Source: Lithospermum erythrorhizon (taxonomy: Eukaryota > Streptophyta > Magnoliopsida > Boraginales > Boraginaceae). From it: a DNA stretch of 64,000 bases. Below, piece after piece: positions 11,261-23,089 of this stretch. Positions within the stretch are counted from its first letter, which is position 1. Every line of letters starts with the position of its first letter. A model generated the notes under the pieces. It made no database searches. It saw only the letters and a program-made list of their open reading frames with translations, and was not told where the DNA came from. The DNA is taken from contig JADFUC010001573.1 of NCBI GenBank assembly GCA_019722365.1, forward strand, positions 1-64,000, in the 5' to 3' direction. Both the position numbers and the translations under genes were made by a program.

Positions 11261-11841
11261 CATCTCCCCATGAGGCGTGGAGTTGACTCGGCGAGTGGCA
11301 ATCCACGCATACGTAGATCTTGAGATAGGACAAGATAAAACTTATATTATGGTTCGGTTAGCGGGGTGATGACCAGCATAGTGATTGTTGATGATCAATT
11401 CTCTTGGATCGAAGAGCTTTACCGACTCGATCAATCTTATATGGACTATCGGTTTCCATAGTTTGGATGACATTGAAATCATAGAATATATGTATATCTT
11501 AGACACTGCGAATATAACTACTTTATGTTATATGAGTTGTGTGCTGACTATGTCAAGCGCGTGCGCCCCTAAGCCCGGAGATTATAACGCGGCATATGTT
11601 AGGTGACACGGTAAGTGTAGCATTAGGTGTTGATATATGATAAGGGATTTATCCTTCCTTGATACAAGGTAGATCTCGGGCATCTCATTAGTGTGGGGCC
11701 GGTGGTTTATGGGATGCCATCGTACGATTGCAGTTATTTCGAGTAAAATTAGGTGGGTGTTTCGCGGCCGATTCTTATGGTAGCTATATGACTAGAGAGC
11801 GTGTGATAAAGGTATAAATGTCGTCGAGGGCAAGTGGAAGT
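11261..11841 (+). other. element A 3' region with polypurine tract
   Basis: From about 11380 the sequence matches the 3' untranslated region of B, C and E (GGAGATTATAACG..GCATATGTTAGG, then GGGATTTATCC and GGTGGTTTATGGGATGCC). It ends in AAATGTCGTCGAGGGCAAGT directly before the LTR, serving as the polypurine tract that primes plus-strand DNA synthesis. RNase H, expected between RT and this region, is not seen. The 18-bp GTGATCAA palindrome of the relatives is not recognisable here. Confidence 0.65.
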
Positions 11842-11985
11842 GTTGGAAATGGGAGTATTTTTGATTTCTATAATTATGCCGTTGCGATAATTTATTTAAT
11901 AGTTTTAGTTAAAATGAGATTACTCAAACTAGAGTATTCAATAAATAGTAATTGTAAATTGCTAAAAATGGAACTAACATAACGC
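11842..11985 (+). repeat. 5' edge of element A 3' LTR
   Basis: Begins TGTTGGAAATGGG and continues with a diverged version of the family LTR start, including ATGCCGTTGCGATAATT (compare TGCCCGTTGCGACAATT at 45270). It is cut off after about 140 bp, where unrelated sequence and then the 12013 repeat begin. Confidence 0.6.
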
Positions 11986-12012
11986 CGGGGGGTTATGCCC
12001 AGTTAGCGAAGA

Positions 12013-12198
12013 TGTAGCGAACTGACCCAGTCGGCCGCCGCGAGGTTAACATCATCGACAACCTATAAACTTGAGTCACCCGGGTCGATGGATACAACAT
12101 AAAAAGACTTCATTTGATATTTAATAAATACTCTTTAGTCCGTCGCGGTGAGCGAATACACAAAATAAACCCCAACTTATACTCCGGCGACACAAACA
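12013..12198 (+). repeat. second copy of the TGTAGCGA LTR-edge repeat
   Basis: Starts TGTAGCGAACTGACCCAG, then TCGGCCGCCGCGAGGTT, and includes GAGTCACCCGGGTCGATGGA. This parallels 1444-1520. It is a short fragment wedged between element A's truncated LTR and element B. Confidence 0.45.
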
Positions 12199-13230
12199 TG
12201 ATGGGAAAATTCTATGGATATATGTAGTATAAATATAAATCCATAGTTCGAGTCGCAAAGTGCATACTACATTATTTAAATACAAAAACATGTATTTTAC
12301 AATATATGAATAAGCAATTGCCCATTGCGGTAGAATGCAAATTCATTTAAAGTTCCATGGCAGCTTCAAATTCTAGCGTGAATTTGACTTCCAGCTCGCT
12401 TGTTGTAATATCAATGCGTATGATATCTGTAGTTAGTCCACACCGGGGAGGGGTTGAATCAAGAACTAATTTATGCTAGTATTAAACAAGGATGAACAAA
12501 ACAGGAAAACCCCAAAATTCTTGGGAGAATTTGGCGAGGTGGGGGAGACTCTTTTAGGGTTTTTTGTGATAAAATTTTCTCAAAAACTTATGATGAAAAA
12601 AACCTAAGGATTTGCTTATATAGGGGCTAGGTTAAAGAAACAACCCGATAAGCAACCCGTTAAGTATTAACTTGACTCAGATTAACTCTATTAGTTCGTT
12701 AAGACACTAATGAGTTGCTAATGAGGATTGAATTATTTAATTAAAGCTAATTAAATAGTAATGAGTCGATATCGATAATCTTTGAGTTATCGATGAATAC
12801 TAAAATTACTCGGATCAATTAAAAATAACTATTTAATTGATTCTATTTGTTCAATCGATATTCTACATAAATGTAGGAAAGCCCATTATAGTGAGAAATA
12901 CATTTCTCAATTACTCGATTCTCTTAATTTCATACATGAAGCCCTCTTCAGCGTCGGCTGTATGTGTGTGACGCCCACAGGCTGAGATAATAGTAAGTTG
13001 TATAATAATAATAATTGACCAATTACTATTATTATAACGATTAATGAGTAAGATCTAGCAATCGCTCATAACCCCTTAAATTATCATGAGAACCCACACT
13101 AGTAATATGCAATTACTAAGTTGAACACTAAGTTCTGATAATCGCATTTAACCAAACTGGTAAATGAATTGATACACAATTGTCACAACGGGCATAATAA
13201 ATGGAATCAATTCTCATTGATTTCCAAACA
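12199..13230 (-). repeat. element B 3' LTR
   Basis: On the minus strand it starts TGTTTGGAAATCAATGAG at 13230 and ends CCATCA at 12199. It aligns throughout with 20045-21051, including GAGATAATAGTAAGTTGTA, AATTGACCAATTACTATT and the CCAAAATTCTTGGGAGAATT block. The polypurine-like GGCAAGTTGGGAG precedes it on the minus strand. Confidence 0.85.
12615..12622 (-). promoter_or_regulatory. TATA box of element B LTR
   Basis: Minus-strand TATATAAG in the context CCCCTATATAAGCAAATCC lies in the middle of the LTR, as expected for the U3/R border. The other LTR has the weaker CATATAAG at 20442-20449. It would direct transcription of the element. Confidence 0.55.
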
Positions 13231-13935
13231 CTCCCAACTTGCCGCAGGCGATTATCTTACAATTCCTTTATCACGCGATCTACAATCGTAGGCTAACCAT
13301 AAGAAGTGTGTCATGAAAGCATGGCGGCTCTTTACTCGGTGAAGCTGAATAAGCATTTATGGCGTCCATGTAATAATCGTTACCAAGCGTGAGAGGCCTG
13401 AGATCTTCCTTGTATATCAAGGACGGACAAATCCCTCCCAATATATCAACATCTATCGCTACACTCACTGTGTGACCCAACATATGCCGTTATAATCCCC
13501 GCTTAAGGCAGACGTTTGGTCATAGTCAAAGTACAGAGCTTGTATAACCGCAGATGAACATATATGTAAATCGGTCTAAGAGGTGTGAACCTAAGAGTCG
13601 AACAAATGTCATAGGACACAAATATACATATCTTCTATGAATTAGTTTGATCGTACCCGACTCCCAGGTCGCTTTGAGGACCGGCGGCCAACGGTATTGA
13701 TCTAGTCTGAGGGCTAACGTGATCAATCTTGATCACTAATCAGGCGCCTCGCTGTTAGTCATATGATGCTTACTTCTTCTCGGCTGTCGACGAGGCACTT
13801 TTAGGCATCATGTTTCTACGGCAGAAGAGGTGTAATTAGCAGGTTAAATTATTACCTCTAGAAAGCATAGACTAACCTAGGGATTTAACCTTTCACTCAT
13901 CGAGGATACACTACATGTATATTATATGTAAAATT
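13231..13935 (-). other. element B 3' untranslated region
   Basis: About 700 bp of non-coding sequence between RNase H and the 3' LTR, shared in order with 55040-55745 of element E and 44480-45231 of element C. Shared landmarks are ACGTTTGGTCATAGTCAAAG, the palindrome GTGATCAATCTTGATCAC at 13719-13736, and GGATTTAACCTTTCACTCA. Confidence 0.7.
13719..13736. promoter_or_regulatory. 18-bp perfect palindrome in 3' region
   Basis: GTGATCAATCTTGATCAC has two 8-base arms around a 2-base centre. It recurs exactly at 55509-55526 in E, and as GTGATCAAGATTGATCCG at 44691-44708 in C. Its role is unknown. As RNA it could form a short hairpin or a self-complementary pairing site. Confidence 0.7.
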
Positions 13936-14950
13936 AAACATATAGACATAGAAAACAAATATATTAGAATATAAGAAGCAGTAGTATTCAAATATTTGTT
14001 CCGTAACACAATAGATACATCTTGACTCCCCAGCAGCCTAACGGCTGCGGCATGTCTAAGACTATATTTTATCTTCATCGTACTTAGTGGTTTTTGTAAA
14101 GGGGTCGGCAGTTGACCTCATTTCTACTTTACATGCTTTGACATGCTTTCTATCGAAGCATATCTCTCCAATAGGGGTGATACTTTACGATGCGGATTTG
14201 TGATGTGCTTGGGAGTTCCTTGAGGCTATTGCCTCGATATTGTGTCACAAAGCAACTCAGGCTTGGTCCCTCGATGCTGGAGTACCACCAAGTTCGGTCC
14301 ACGGACTTAACATCAACATGCTTGCTTTGGCGGCCCCGGGCAATGACTGCGATGTCCTCCGAGATTACGTAGTAAAGAATCGGAAGCATTGTTTGGAACT
14401 CCTCGAAGATCTTGCTCCGCGTTGAGACAAAATCGCAGAGGCCCAGGAGCGATAGTCGTCTCAGCCAGGTTTTGGCAGCGTGATTGTGCACCGACCTTTG
14501 CTAATAGTCATCTCCCGTATACCGAAGCATCTTTAGTTAACCACCAGGATACTTCAGGATGCGCTTCGCTTTCAAATCCGGTGGCTTTTCGCTTTGGATT
14601 GGCTTAGTATCTACTTGGTTACACTTAGTGCGTAAGATTTTGTCGGGTCTAGTCATAGCGGTATGGCATACATGATGGATCCTATGGCGGCGTAAGGTAT
14701 GTCGCCCGTTACGTTAAATCTCGGCGCTAGTGAGTGGGACAGCATTATACGCTGAGTTGAACTCCCATGTCATGGGAGATTACCCTTCTTGGAATTACTC
14801 ATGTTAAACACTGCATTACCTTATTCACGCTAAGTATCGACAAAGTCAATCGACCTCTTTGGCTCGATCCACGGTGAATCTTTTTATTTCCAGTATATAT
14901 TGTGTTTTGCGCTAAGTCCTTCATTGAGAAATATTTGCACAACCAATCCT
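13936..14950 (-). pseudogene. copia RNase H remnant (element B)
   Basis: The region lies where copia RNase H belongs, between RT and the 3' untranslated region. The minus-strand translation at about 14300-14320 contains SKHVDVK, matching the conserved 'KHIDVKYH' motif of this domain. The rest is shifted and hard to follow. RNase H would remove the RNA template after cDNA synthesis. The assignment depends on position plus this motif. Confidence 0.55.
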
Positions 14951-15480
14951 TGGCTGAGTTTGGCTAACTCTCGTTATTTCCAATGATAAGTATGTCGCCG
15001 ACATACGGAACTATGATGATACATAACTCCCGACACATACTTGTATACCGCAAGATTCTTAACGTTCTTGATGAAACCAAACTCTTTGATTGATTCATCA
15101 AAAGCGTAGATTCTTCGCGGGGATGCTGCTTAAGACCATAAATGGACTTTTGCAACTTGCGTACTAGGTCCTTTAAGGACATGTAAAGCCTGGAGGTTGT
15201 ACCGTATGCGTATCTTCCTCACAAATTTCCGTTGAGGCTGATGCTTTTACATCCATTTGCCATATTCATAGTCATGAAATGCAACAATAGCTAAGATTAT
15301 CGGATGGATTTAAGCATAGCCAGCGGCGGTAAGTTTACGTTGAAACCTTTCGCTACAAGTCTAACTTTATCAGCGTTCCGTCTTTATCATGTTTCTTCTT
15401 AAATGCCCATTTCACGTTGATAGGAGGCGGAGCCCATTTTAGTGTAAATCAAAAGGACAAACCTCGTTTTGGTACATAGA
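14951..15480 (-). pseudogene. copia reverse transcriptase remnant (element B)
   Basis: The minus-strand open piece 14964-15182 reads KLQKSIYGLKQ, then a broken 'R' segment, and YVGDILIIGN, where the family has YVDD. The first catalytic Asp is thus changed to Gly in the sequence given. Upstream on the minus strand (about 15360-15430) the coding equivalent of 'KWAFKKKHDKDG' is visible in broken frames. Clearly copia RT, clearly inactive. Confidence 0.85.
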
Positions 15481-15780
15481 ATCCATCTCAGTTAACGGCC
15501 ATTTGCCATTTTATTCGGCATCCTTGCTGTTCATTAGCTTCTTTGTAAAGTGGGCTCTCGAAACTTTCAATGATGAAAACCCCAAAAAGGCGCTAAGTTC
15601 GTGGCGATCACATTGGATACTCTAAGGGTTGGATTCTTCCACGGTTTCTGTGGATCAGAGCTGAATTAACCTCTATGAAAGAAGGTTCAATTCTTGTGGT
15701 GTATCGGATGCACGTTAAGATGCGTCGACATTGACTCATCCCGGCTTGAGCCGTGAGGCAATTTTCGCAATTACTTAAGT

Positions 15781-16640
15781 CCTTACGGACAAATAATCTT
15801 TTCAAGGAATACTCTGTTCTACCAATGAGATTTTTATTCTCTACTTCGGGGTAGAAGTATTAACCAAGCATTTCCACTTGGATATCACAACTGAAATAGC
15901 ATTTATGATTTGGGCGCGAGGTTATCTTTGTCAATCTCTTAACATAAGCTTAGCGACCCCGAATCTTTGAAACAACTTTAGAATCTTCTAAACCGATTCG
16001 TAGGGGAGTTTATACGCGACTTGGTTGGACATCATTTAAGGTAAAGTGCATGTTAGAAGTCATATCTAGAAATTAAGCGAGTAGATCGGATAGGCTAAAT
16101 CATAGATCGAACCTTAACCCGTGTCAAGAAGGGGTTGATTTCTCCTTTCGGACAAACGCCACATTATCTTTGGGGGCATTCTGTAGCTGGAGCAAAGGTT
16201 GTGAAACAATGCCGCACTCTCTAAGATGAGTATTGAACTTCGTGACTCGAAATATTCTCCGCTCATCGGACGAGGAGAATCTTTATTATCTTGTTGATTG
16301 GTTTTGTACCGTTTTTGGAGCTCACTTGAATTTCTCAAAAGGACTCGTGTTTGTGTCTCGCCGGATACACAAAACCGTATCTACTTTATACGGTCATTAG
16401 TAAAGTGATATGACCAAGTAGTTATAACTCCCTCTTGCGGATGTGTTGATGGCCCCAGCATCGTCGGTGTGTAGCAAATTGATAAATCACTTGCCACTTT
16501 CATTTAAGCCGGTGAAGGCATTTTTGAGTCATTTTGAGAAGACAAGACTCACACTTATCGTATGATTCATAATCGAAATACTTCAAGTATTCCGAATTGG
16601 AGTTTAGCAGATTCGGTTACCGTTAAATGTGACTTTGGTC
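15781..16640 (-). pseudogene. copia integrase remnant (element B)
   Basis: The minus-strand piece 16114-16338 alternates frames through 'IKILRSD.RGEYF', 'HLRECGIVSQ' and 'SERRNQPLLD', the central part of copia integrase with the RSDxGGEY and SERRNRTLLD motifs. Carboxy-terminal integrase and the link to RT should lie at about 15480-16110, but only scattered fragments are readable. Frameshifts lie inside each motif. Confidence 0.75.
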
Positions 16641-17955
16641 TGCTTGATACCATGGTATATTTTAGTTTAAGTCGTTAGGCTTATTCGTTTTAATTTTTAT
16701 GTTATATGACTCATTTAATCATGTCTAAAGCGTATAGACCATTTTGAAGGGAGGCGGTGCAAATGCTACCCGTTCGCGAGTGATCTAAATTCATGGGATC
16801 TAATGAAAATGAAAAACGTCATTATTCAAAAGCGAGAAATAAAGTAATATTCACGCAAATTGCGGTACACTAATAAACCAGAGATAAGTTCAAAACAAGG
16901 CCCGTGGAGGCAGAATTTAAAACTAATGGATCCCTCTGCGAGGGCGCTGACCTTTGGGCGTTTCAGCTGGCAGCGGATCCGTTTCCCTCTTTCGGTCTTG
17001 CCCGGCAGTTCACCATATTACGACAAATATGAGAACGCCGTACGGGTAATACAGCACCCACGAAGTAAATTATAAGTTGTACAAACTTCAATAACATATA
17101 CATACACAATAATTTGGCGTTCGTGAGACCATTATTTTATCAAATCTGTGAACTTCTGCTTGAGGTCGACTTCCGGTGACCCGGGTTTCATAATAATGAC
17201 ACTTGTCACATCCTTCCCTAGCTCTCCACTTTCAGTAACCTTGAGTTATAGAACCCTGGCCTTTTAAATAGCTTCTTCTTCTTCTTGGTGTTCTTCTTGT
17301 TTGGACCACAGCAGAGAGGAATAAGTTACAGTGCTACGAGTTCATCACCGACGTGCATTGATCATCCTTATGCGGGATTCGTTTAGAGCCAACTCAAAGC
17401 TTTATTGCATATTGATTCACAAACAAGCTGAGAAGGAATTTGTACGGAAGAAAGACTTGAGATAGAATCCACGGCCGATTCTTTGGAGACAACGGTGCGA
17501 AGCGTTGAGTCGATCGGCGGCGATGTTTTTTAATATTGCCGGCGCTTTGCAGCACATCCGGTTCGAACATTGTCCACGAGGCACGAGGCGTTAATCATAT
17601 CTCTGCGTTTAGCTTTCCTTTGGAATAATTCCTCCAAGTTGCTGGTATACCCATATCATATCGCCACGCACTTCATATTGAATTTGGAATAGAAGGTTCC
17701 GTATTGGCAAGCATAGGAACATTCGACATCCACGGCGTCAGGGGACGCTTTTTTGTGGGATCCCTTTTTCTCGATGGGAGGCACTTGCTCATTGGGTTTC
17801 ACAGGAACCTTATTGGTAAGCATATATTGATCCTCTCTTTGCTTGAGAATGATTCACCGAGGATTTAGATTAAAATTAGGTTAATCGGGCACCTGCCATT
17901 TTTCACGTCTTGAAGAAAATGAGAGTTCTTAGGAAATAGCGATAGTGGTAGCCAT
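16641..17955 (-). pseudogene. copia Gag and linker remnant (element B)
   Basis: On the minus strand a start codon at 17955 opens MATTIAIS, followed in shifted frames by YMLTNKVPVKPNEQ, EKKGSHKKA and further a NLEELFQRKAKRRDM segment. This is the amino-terminal and UBN2 part of a plant copia Gag that differs from element A's version. A Lys-rich linker (about 17290) and a C-H-Y-Y-E-T-type broken zinc knuckle (about 17190) follow. Protease could not be located with confidence. Stops interrupt the frame early. Confidence 0.7.
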
Positions 17956-20044
17956 ATTAATTTCTACAAAGATAAGTAAATAAAATAAGGACTCATTAAA
18001 CTATCGTACTAAAAGCACTTACAAATAAATTGTAAAGTAAAATGTTACTAATAGCTACATCTCACAGTATTGGTATCGAGACCTATTGCGTAAATTCAAG
18101 CGGCGACCTTCTTTGCATTTTGAATCCGATTATAATATTGAGTTGTCCAACCAATTGTATGAAAACTAAATAACGCTTTCTTGTGTCGGCAATATACGAG
18201 GATGCTGCGACATTATCTCCGGCGGTTAAGCTGCCAGGTAAGCAAAATGTTACTTGGATTGATCATCGAAAGCCAGCGTTGGTAATCGCCGACATGATCC
18301 GTTGTCATATCAAATGCAACATTGTAACGCCCCGCCATCACAGTGTGCCCAATTGGTGCACAATTGATTGCACAACTTTAAAATTATTTATTAATTTTTA
18401 GTGTGTTGAGATTGTTAATACTTTATTTTCATTTACTCCATGCATCTTAGCACATAATCCATGATACATGCAACTTCATGAAAAATAAAACAGTAGCAGC
18501 ACATTCGAGATATACGATGGCCCACAGAACCTATTACAAGTATTTATCAAAATACGTAAGTGCTATTAACATCTTATCTTACGGATCCAACCGAGTCCAC
18601 AGTCGCGCGGTAAATGATCTTGATATCTTCACTTGTTACAATGATATTTATATACTAACCCAATAAAACTGACTTGCAAGCTTGTGGGTAAAGCAGTAAA
18701 TAAATAAATACAGAAATATGACTCGAAGGTGCATTCACGACATTACGGTTCGCAGACGAGAAAAATAAATAAATAGACTTTAAATATCATATACCTCCGT
18801 TCAATCCGATTTTAAAATATAGGCAACTTTGTTAAAATCACATAAAATGAACTTAATAAATATTTTAAATGGCATTGGAAAGCATGTTTGTAATTATCAA
18901 ATTAATTAATCCGTATAATTACCACGTATTAAAATTAATTAATATAAACTCAATTATCATACATCGATCAATAATTATTATCAATAATTTATTAACCATA
19001 CACATATTATAGAAAAATATTCATCACAAATATATTCTAAAATATATTAAGTAGTAAAATTGTTACTTACGCTAAATATTATATCACTTTAAATGCCATT
19101 AAAATATATAATATAAAAGGGAAATAATTAATTGTATTCGCATAATTAAATTTACAACCCAATCAATTAGGTAATTGAGGCCAGCAAATAATCAATAAAA
19201 ACCGAAATATAACTGATCCCATAATTTTGGAAACCAAAATAAGGAATAAATTGAATTAAGGTTTTCAAAATTCCAAGGGCCGCAGCGTCGTAATGGAGGG
19301 CGACCGGCCTGCGGCGGCGACCATAGACTGCTGGCGCTGATCCGCCCGCCCCCCAGATAGGTAATCCGGCCGTCATTTTGGTACCTTAAACTTCGCCCGA
19401 TCCGACACGGACGCCCGTAGGGTCGCTGATCGATCGACGATTTATGTTAATAATACATATTTTAACTTTCGGTTTTGAGATTTAATTTAATTCGTTGTAA
19501 AATCGTTTCGAGGCCTTAAGATTTTTTAAAATTTATGAAATTCAAAGAACACGTTAAACTTTATATTTTATTGAACAAATCCCACTGGTCGTTTATTGAA
19601 ATAAAGTTTTGATATTAACTATTAATTAAAAGTCCATAAATCTCAAAATTGTTTTGAGGTACTTAGATAAATCCAAAAATTATGAAATTGTGGAGATCTT
19701 CTAAGTACTATCACGGTTCAGAAAAAGTAGGTTGTAATTTTACAAAAATTTACGCTCCCAAACACATTTTACAATACTGTTTTGAAACCAAAACCCAAAT
19801 TTGATCATCCTTTTAATTTATGAAACAAAATCCATGTTAACAAAATATGATAATACATCATGCTTGAAGCTTGTAACACATGTGTAAATCAATAATCAAC
19901 ATGGTGATTTATTTTCATCATATATTTATCAAATTAAATACTCTTGAACAAAATTAATCAAAATAAAAAATTACATTAAAAAACAAAACAAGCATAAAGC
20001 CAAATAATATAAAAGCAACTTTATTTGAAACTTAACAGTACCCT
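17956..20044 (-). other. element B untranslated leader
   Basis: A 2.1-kb AT-rich leader with no coding capacity. It holds the purine-rich block (minus-strand GGAGG at about 18795), a GC-rich island (about 19277-19440) and the motif GACATGATCCGTTGTCATATCA at 18291-18312, also present at about 48100 in element D. An unusually long leader is shared by every copy of this family in the window. Confidence 0.65.
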
Positions 20045-21051
20045 TGATGGAAAAATACATGGATATATGAGTATAAATGCAAAATCCATAGTTCAAAGTC
20101 TTAAAGTGCATACACCATTGTTTAAATACAAAAACACTTATATTTATATGAATAAGCAGTCACTTACATTCTGCGGTAGATAAATTCGGTTCACTTTTGA
20201 TTTCAAATTCACAGCGTGGTTTGACTACTCAGCTCCGTTAATTTGTATATCAATCGTATGATATCTACGAGTTGGTCGCGCGAGGAGGGGGTTGAGTGAG
20301 AACTAATTTATGCTAGTAAGCAAGGGATGAACAGAGGCAGAAGAAACCCCAAAATTCTTGGGAGAATTTCGGCCAAGAGGGCACTTTGGGGTTTGTGATA
20401 AGGTACTGCTCCAAAGGCATGATGAAAAAAAACCTGGGTTGCTTATATGAGGCTAGAGTTAAAAGCAAGCCCGTCATGACGCCCGTTAAGTATTAGCTTG
20501 ACCTGCGTTAACTTTCCATTTAGTTCGTTAATGAGTTGCTAATGGGATTGAACTATTTAATTAAACTAATTAAATAGTAATGAGTGATATCAATAATCTT
20601 TCAAATCGATAAAATACTAAAATTACTGCGGATCAATTAAACTCTTCAACTAATTGATTCTATTTCCAATTCAATCGATATTCTACGCAAAATGTGAACC
20701 CTTGTAATTGAGAAATACATTTCTCAATTATACAGTTCTCTTTAATTTCATACCATGAAATACAACTCAAATATCCTTTGTATGTGTGTGACCTTACAGG
20801 CTCGGAGATAATAGTAAGTTTGCGCCAATAATAATAATTGACCTGAATTACTATTGGTATAACTATTAATAAATAAGATCTATGATATTCATAACCCCTT
20901 AAATTATCATGTAGGGAACCCTTTTAAGTATTATACAATTAGTAGAGTTGAACACTAAGTTCGATAATGTATTCTTTGCTAAAATGAATTGTTACAATTG
21001 TCGCATAGCGGGCATAATAAATGGAATCAATTCTCATTGTTTCAACAAACA
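20045..21051 (-). repeat. element B 5' LTR
   Basis: Partner of 12199-13230, same orientation, about 1.0 kb. The low-coordinate edge TGATGG matches TGATGGG at 12199. The high edge reads TGTTTG on the minus strand but is altered by a small insertion. The two LTRs differ at many sites, mostly small insertions and deletions, indicating an old insertion or uncorrected sequence errors. Confidence 0.85.
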
Positions 21052-23055
21052 TACACATCCCGAAATATACAACCAACGAGCTTAGCTTGATCTCCATAAT
21101 GCATCATAATAATAATGGTCTACGACCTCGTAATACTCTGACGTAAAAGTCTTGTATACATAACAAGGAAAATATATTAGAAATACTCACGGGGACTCAC
21201 ATGCCGCACTTTGCGCAAAGCTCTGATCTTAATGCGCGTCGGTGGCTCTCGTGACCTGACGATCAACTCCTAGAAACACGGGCATAAAATGCCGCCCATA
21301 GAAAGAATAGGGGGAGTAGGCGTGAAGCTTAGTGAATACAAATACAAATGGTATCCAACTACACATATAATCATAATTATATATAAAAGCATAATAATAT
21401 AAATTCGTATTCACATGCATCAGCATTACATGCAGATCAAAATATTCAATTTCAAATGAGCAACCTGAACAAGAAAGGTGAGTCAACAAAATGCTGCAAC
21501 ATCAAAACCTCATCCGGGCATCTGCACTCCCCAATCAACGATAGCACCACGCTACTTTGGCGCATTAACCAACAACAAGCCAGCGATCATGGGCCGAAAT
21601 TTCTTGACCCTATGCATGTCGCTTTCAAGAGCCTCGAGATCACCTCGGGGCTACTCACACATAAATAATAAATATCCGCCAAACCTCGATTCGATGCTAC
21701 TCGTACAATGTATATACACTATCGTGCAGCGTCAACCTGCAAAGAATCACACACCAACCACAAGCGATACCGCGACGCGATCATCTGACACATGTGGTAT
21801 AATCGCGGAGAGCCGACTACAGCGATCTCGTAACATCGATCTGATAACAACAATCTCATGGCATCAATCAGTAACAACAATCTACCGTAACATCGATCTA
21901 AATAACAACAATCGTAACATCGATATACATACCAGTATAGTCACGCCAACAAACACATCTGAATATATAATAATAGTATATGAAAGGTTCAATAAATTGA
22001 GATTTGCACACCAGTCAAAACAACTAGAACATCTCTAGGTAGATCACGTCTTTGGAGTCGGGCTCAAATCCCCATCGAAGCAATTTATATACATTACAGC
22101 ACCGATTAATAACGTCCTAGCACATTTAACCCAAATCCCAAATAAGATCAAATGTAAGCGATACCCACGATATAAAGTCCTAGTCAACAAAACACGATTA
22201 TTTAATTATATCACTTAAGAATATAATTTTCTCACCAAATCCGATTAACACAACATCTTTCATAATTCAAAATGAATACCATTGAAATCGTTAAAATACA
22301 AACTAGTAATATGATTTCTAAAATTTCAACTTTAACGGCATTCGAAAGTTATCAACTCTTAACAACTCTAGGTGGAAAGGCTACTACAGCGTTCTAACGA
22401 CTAATAAAGCGACAAAACTTGACCACCATTTCTCCATTTGACCCGTCGCTTTACCCCAAATAATAGCTCACAATCAAATTTTCTAATACAAAGCTAAAAT
22501 CAATTTTCCCCGACCACTTTAACCATTTGAACAACCATTAATTCCAAAATCCCGACTATTTCCAGCTTACTGAACATCGCGCAATAACTTAAAGGGTTTG
22601 TGAAAAAGTGAACAAGAGTCAGCCACCGACATCAGCACATTACAGCTACAAATATCAACCATAACAACTTGACCACACTAATGTAAAGCCTAGATGATAC
22701 TTTATGCCATAATAAAATCTTAAACTCAGTACGACTCAAAATTAAGCGAACAAAATAGTCAACACAGCTACAAAATGATGAGATTTAAAGATTTACAATC
22801 ATACCTTTTGATGAGCTTGAGAGATAAGAGGAAACTTAAGATTATGAAAGCTAGATTGTGAGATTTACATGAAATGAAAAAAAATCAAGGGAAAGGGGGG
22901 ATGGGTAGGTTAGAAGCCACACTTGAGGGAAAAAAGATGAGATTTTGTTTTGAGATATGATAGCGGTAAGGATGAGAGCGTGAGTAATGGTGATAGGTGG
23001 AAGATATTAGAACGGTTTAAAGGCCCGTTTGAAAATTAGCGGTGTTATATCTCTT
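21052..23055. other. AT-rich block without gene, possible reverse gypsy-type LTR
   Basis: No domain is recognisable. Read on the minus strand it starts near 23050 with ATAACACCGC, loosely like a gypsy LTR edge. It then has a pyrimidine-rich tract (22830-22990), as in the block at 3560-3760, which hints at a third reverse LTR. A 186-residue open frame at 21478-22038 lacks any family motif and contains a minisatellite, so I do not call it a gene. Confidence 0.3.
21829..21926. repeat. short minisatellite, CGTAACATCGATCT unit
   Basis: Units of about 27-30 bp, built of (C)GTAACATCGATCT and AATAACAACAATC, repeat three to four times with small changes. The array lies inside the longest open frame of the window and explains its repeated RNID residues. 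Confidence 0.65.
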
Positions 23056-23089
23056 TTAAATAATTGTAGAGCCGATTCTAAATTAAAAT

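Larger units (their letters stand above)
6951..11985 (+). mobile_element. Ty1/copia element A, 5'-truncated and decayed
   Basis: In order: part of the long AT-rich leader (6951-8070), gag, zinc knuckle and protease, integrase, reverse transcriptase, a 3' untranslated region, a polypurine tract, and the first about 140 bp of a 3' LTR starting TGTTGGAAAT at 11842. The gag-protease-integrase-RT order is diagnostic of copia (Pseudoviridae-type) rather than gypsy. Frames shift repeatedly. The 5' LTR is absent, the 3' LTR is cut off, and RNase H appears deleted. It supplies the autonomous-type coding region of the family whose non-coding parts recur in C, D and E. Confidence 0.85.
12199..21051 (-). 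mobile_element. Ty1/copia element B, near full length, reverse orientation
   Basis: Two LTRs of about 1.0 kb in the same orientation flank an 6.8-kb interior. On the minus strand the order is 5' LTR (20045-21051), long leader, gag, integrase, reverse transcriptase, RNase H, 3' untranslated region and 3' LTR (12199-13230). The coding region is broken by many small indels. The middle of the LTR differs from that of C, D and E, while both LTR starts, leader motifs and the 3' region are shared, so B is a sister subfamily. No clear target-site duplication was found. Confidence 0.85.

Noticed and set aside
18788..18850. CCTCCGTTC sequence that looks like a mariner MITE end
   Set aside because: Comparison with D (48630) and C (40575) shows it is the family leader block TACCTCCTTTCCATTCC in diverged form, not a MITE end.
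21478..22038. Longest open frame of the window, 186 residues, plus strand
   Set aside because: No domain, low complexity, contains a minisatellite that explains its repeated residues, and lies in a repeat-like block. Open by composition, not by coding.
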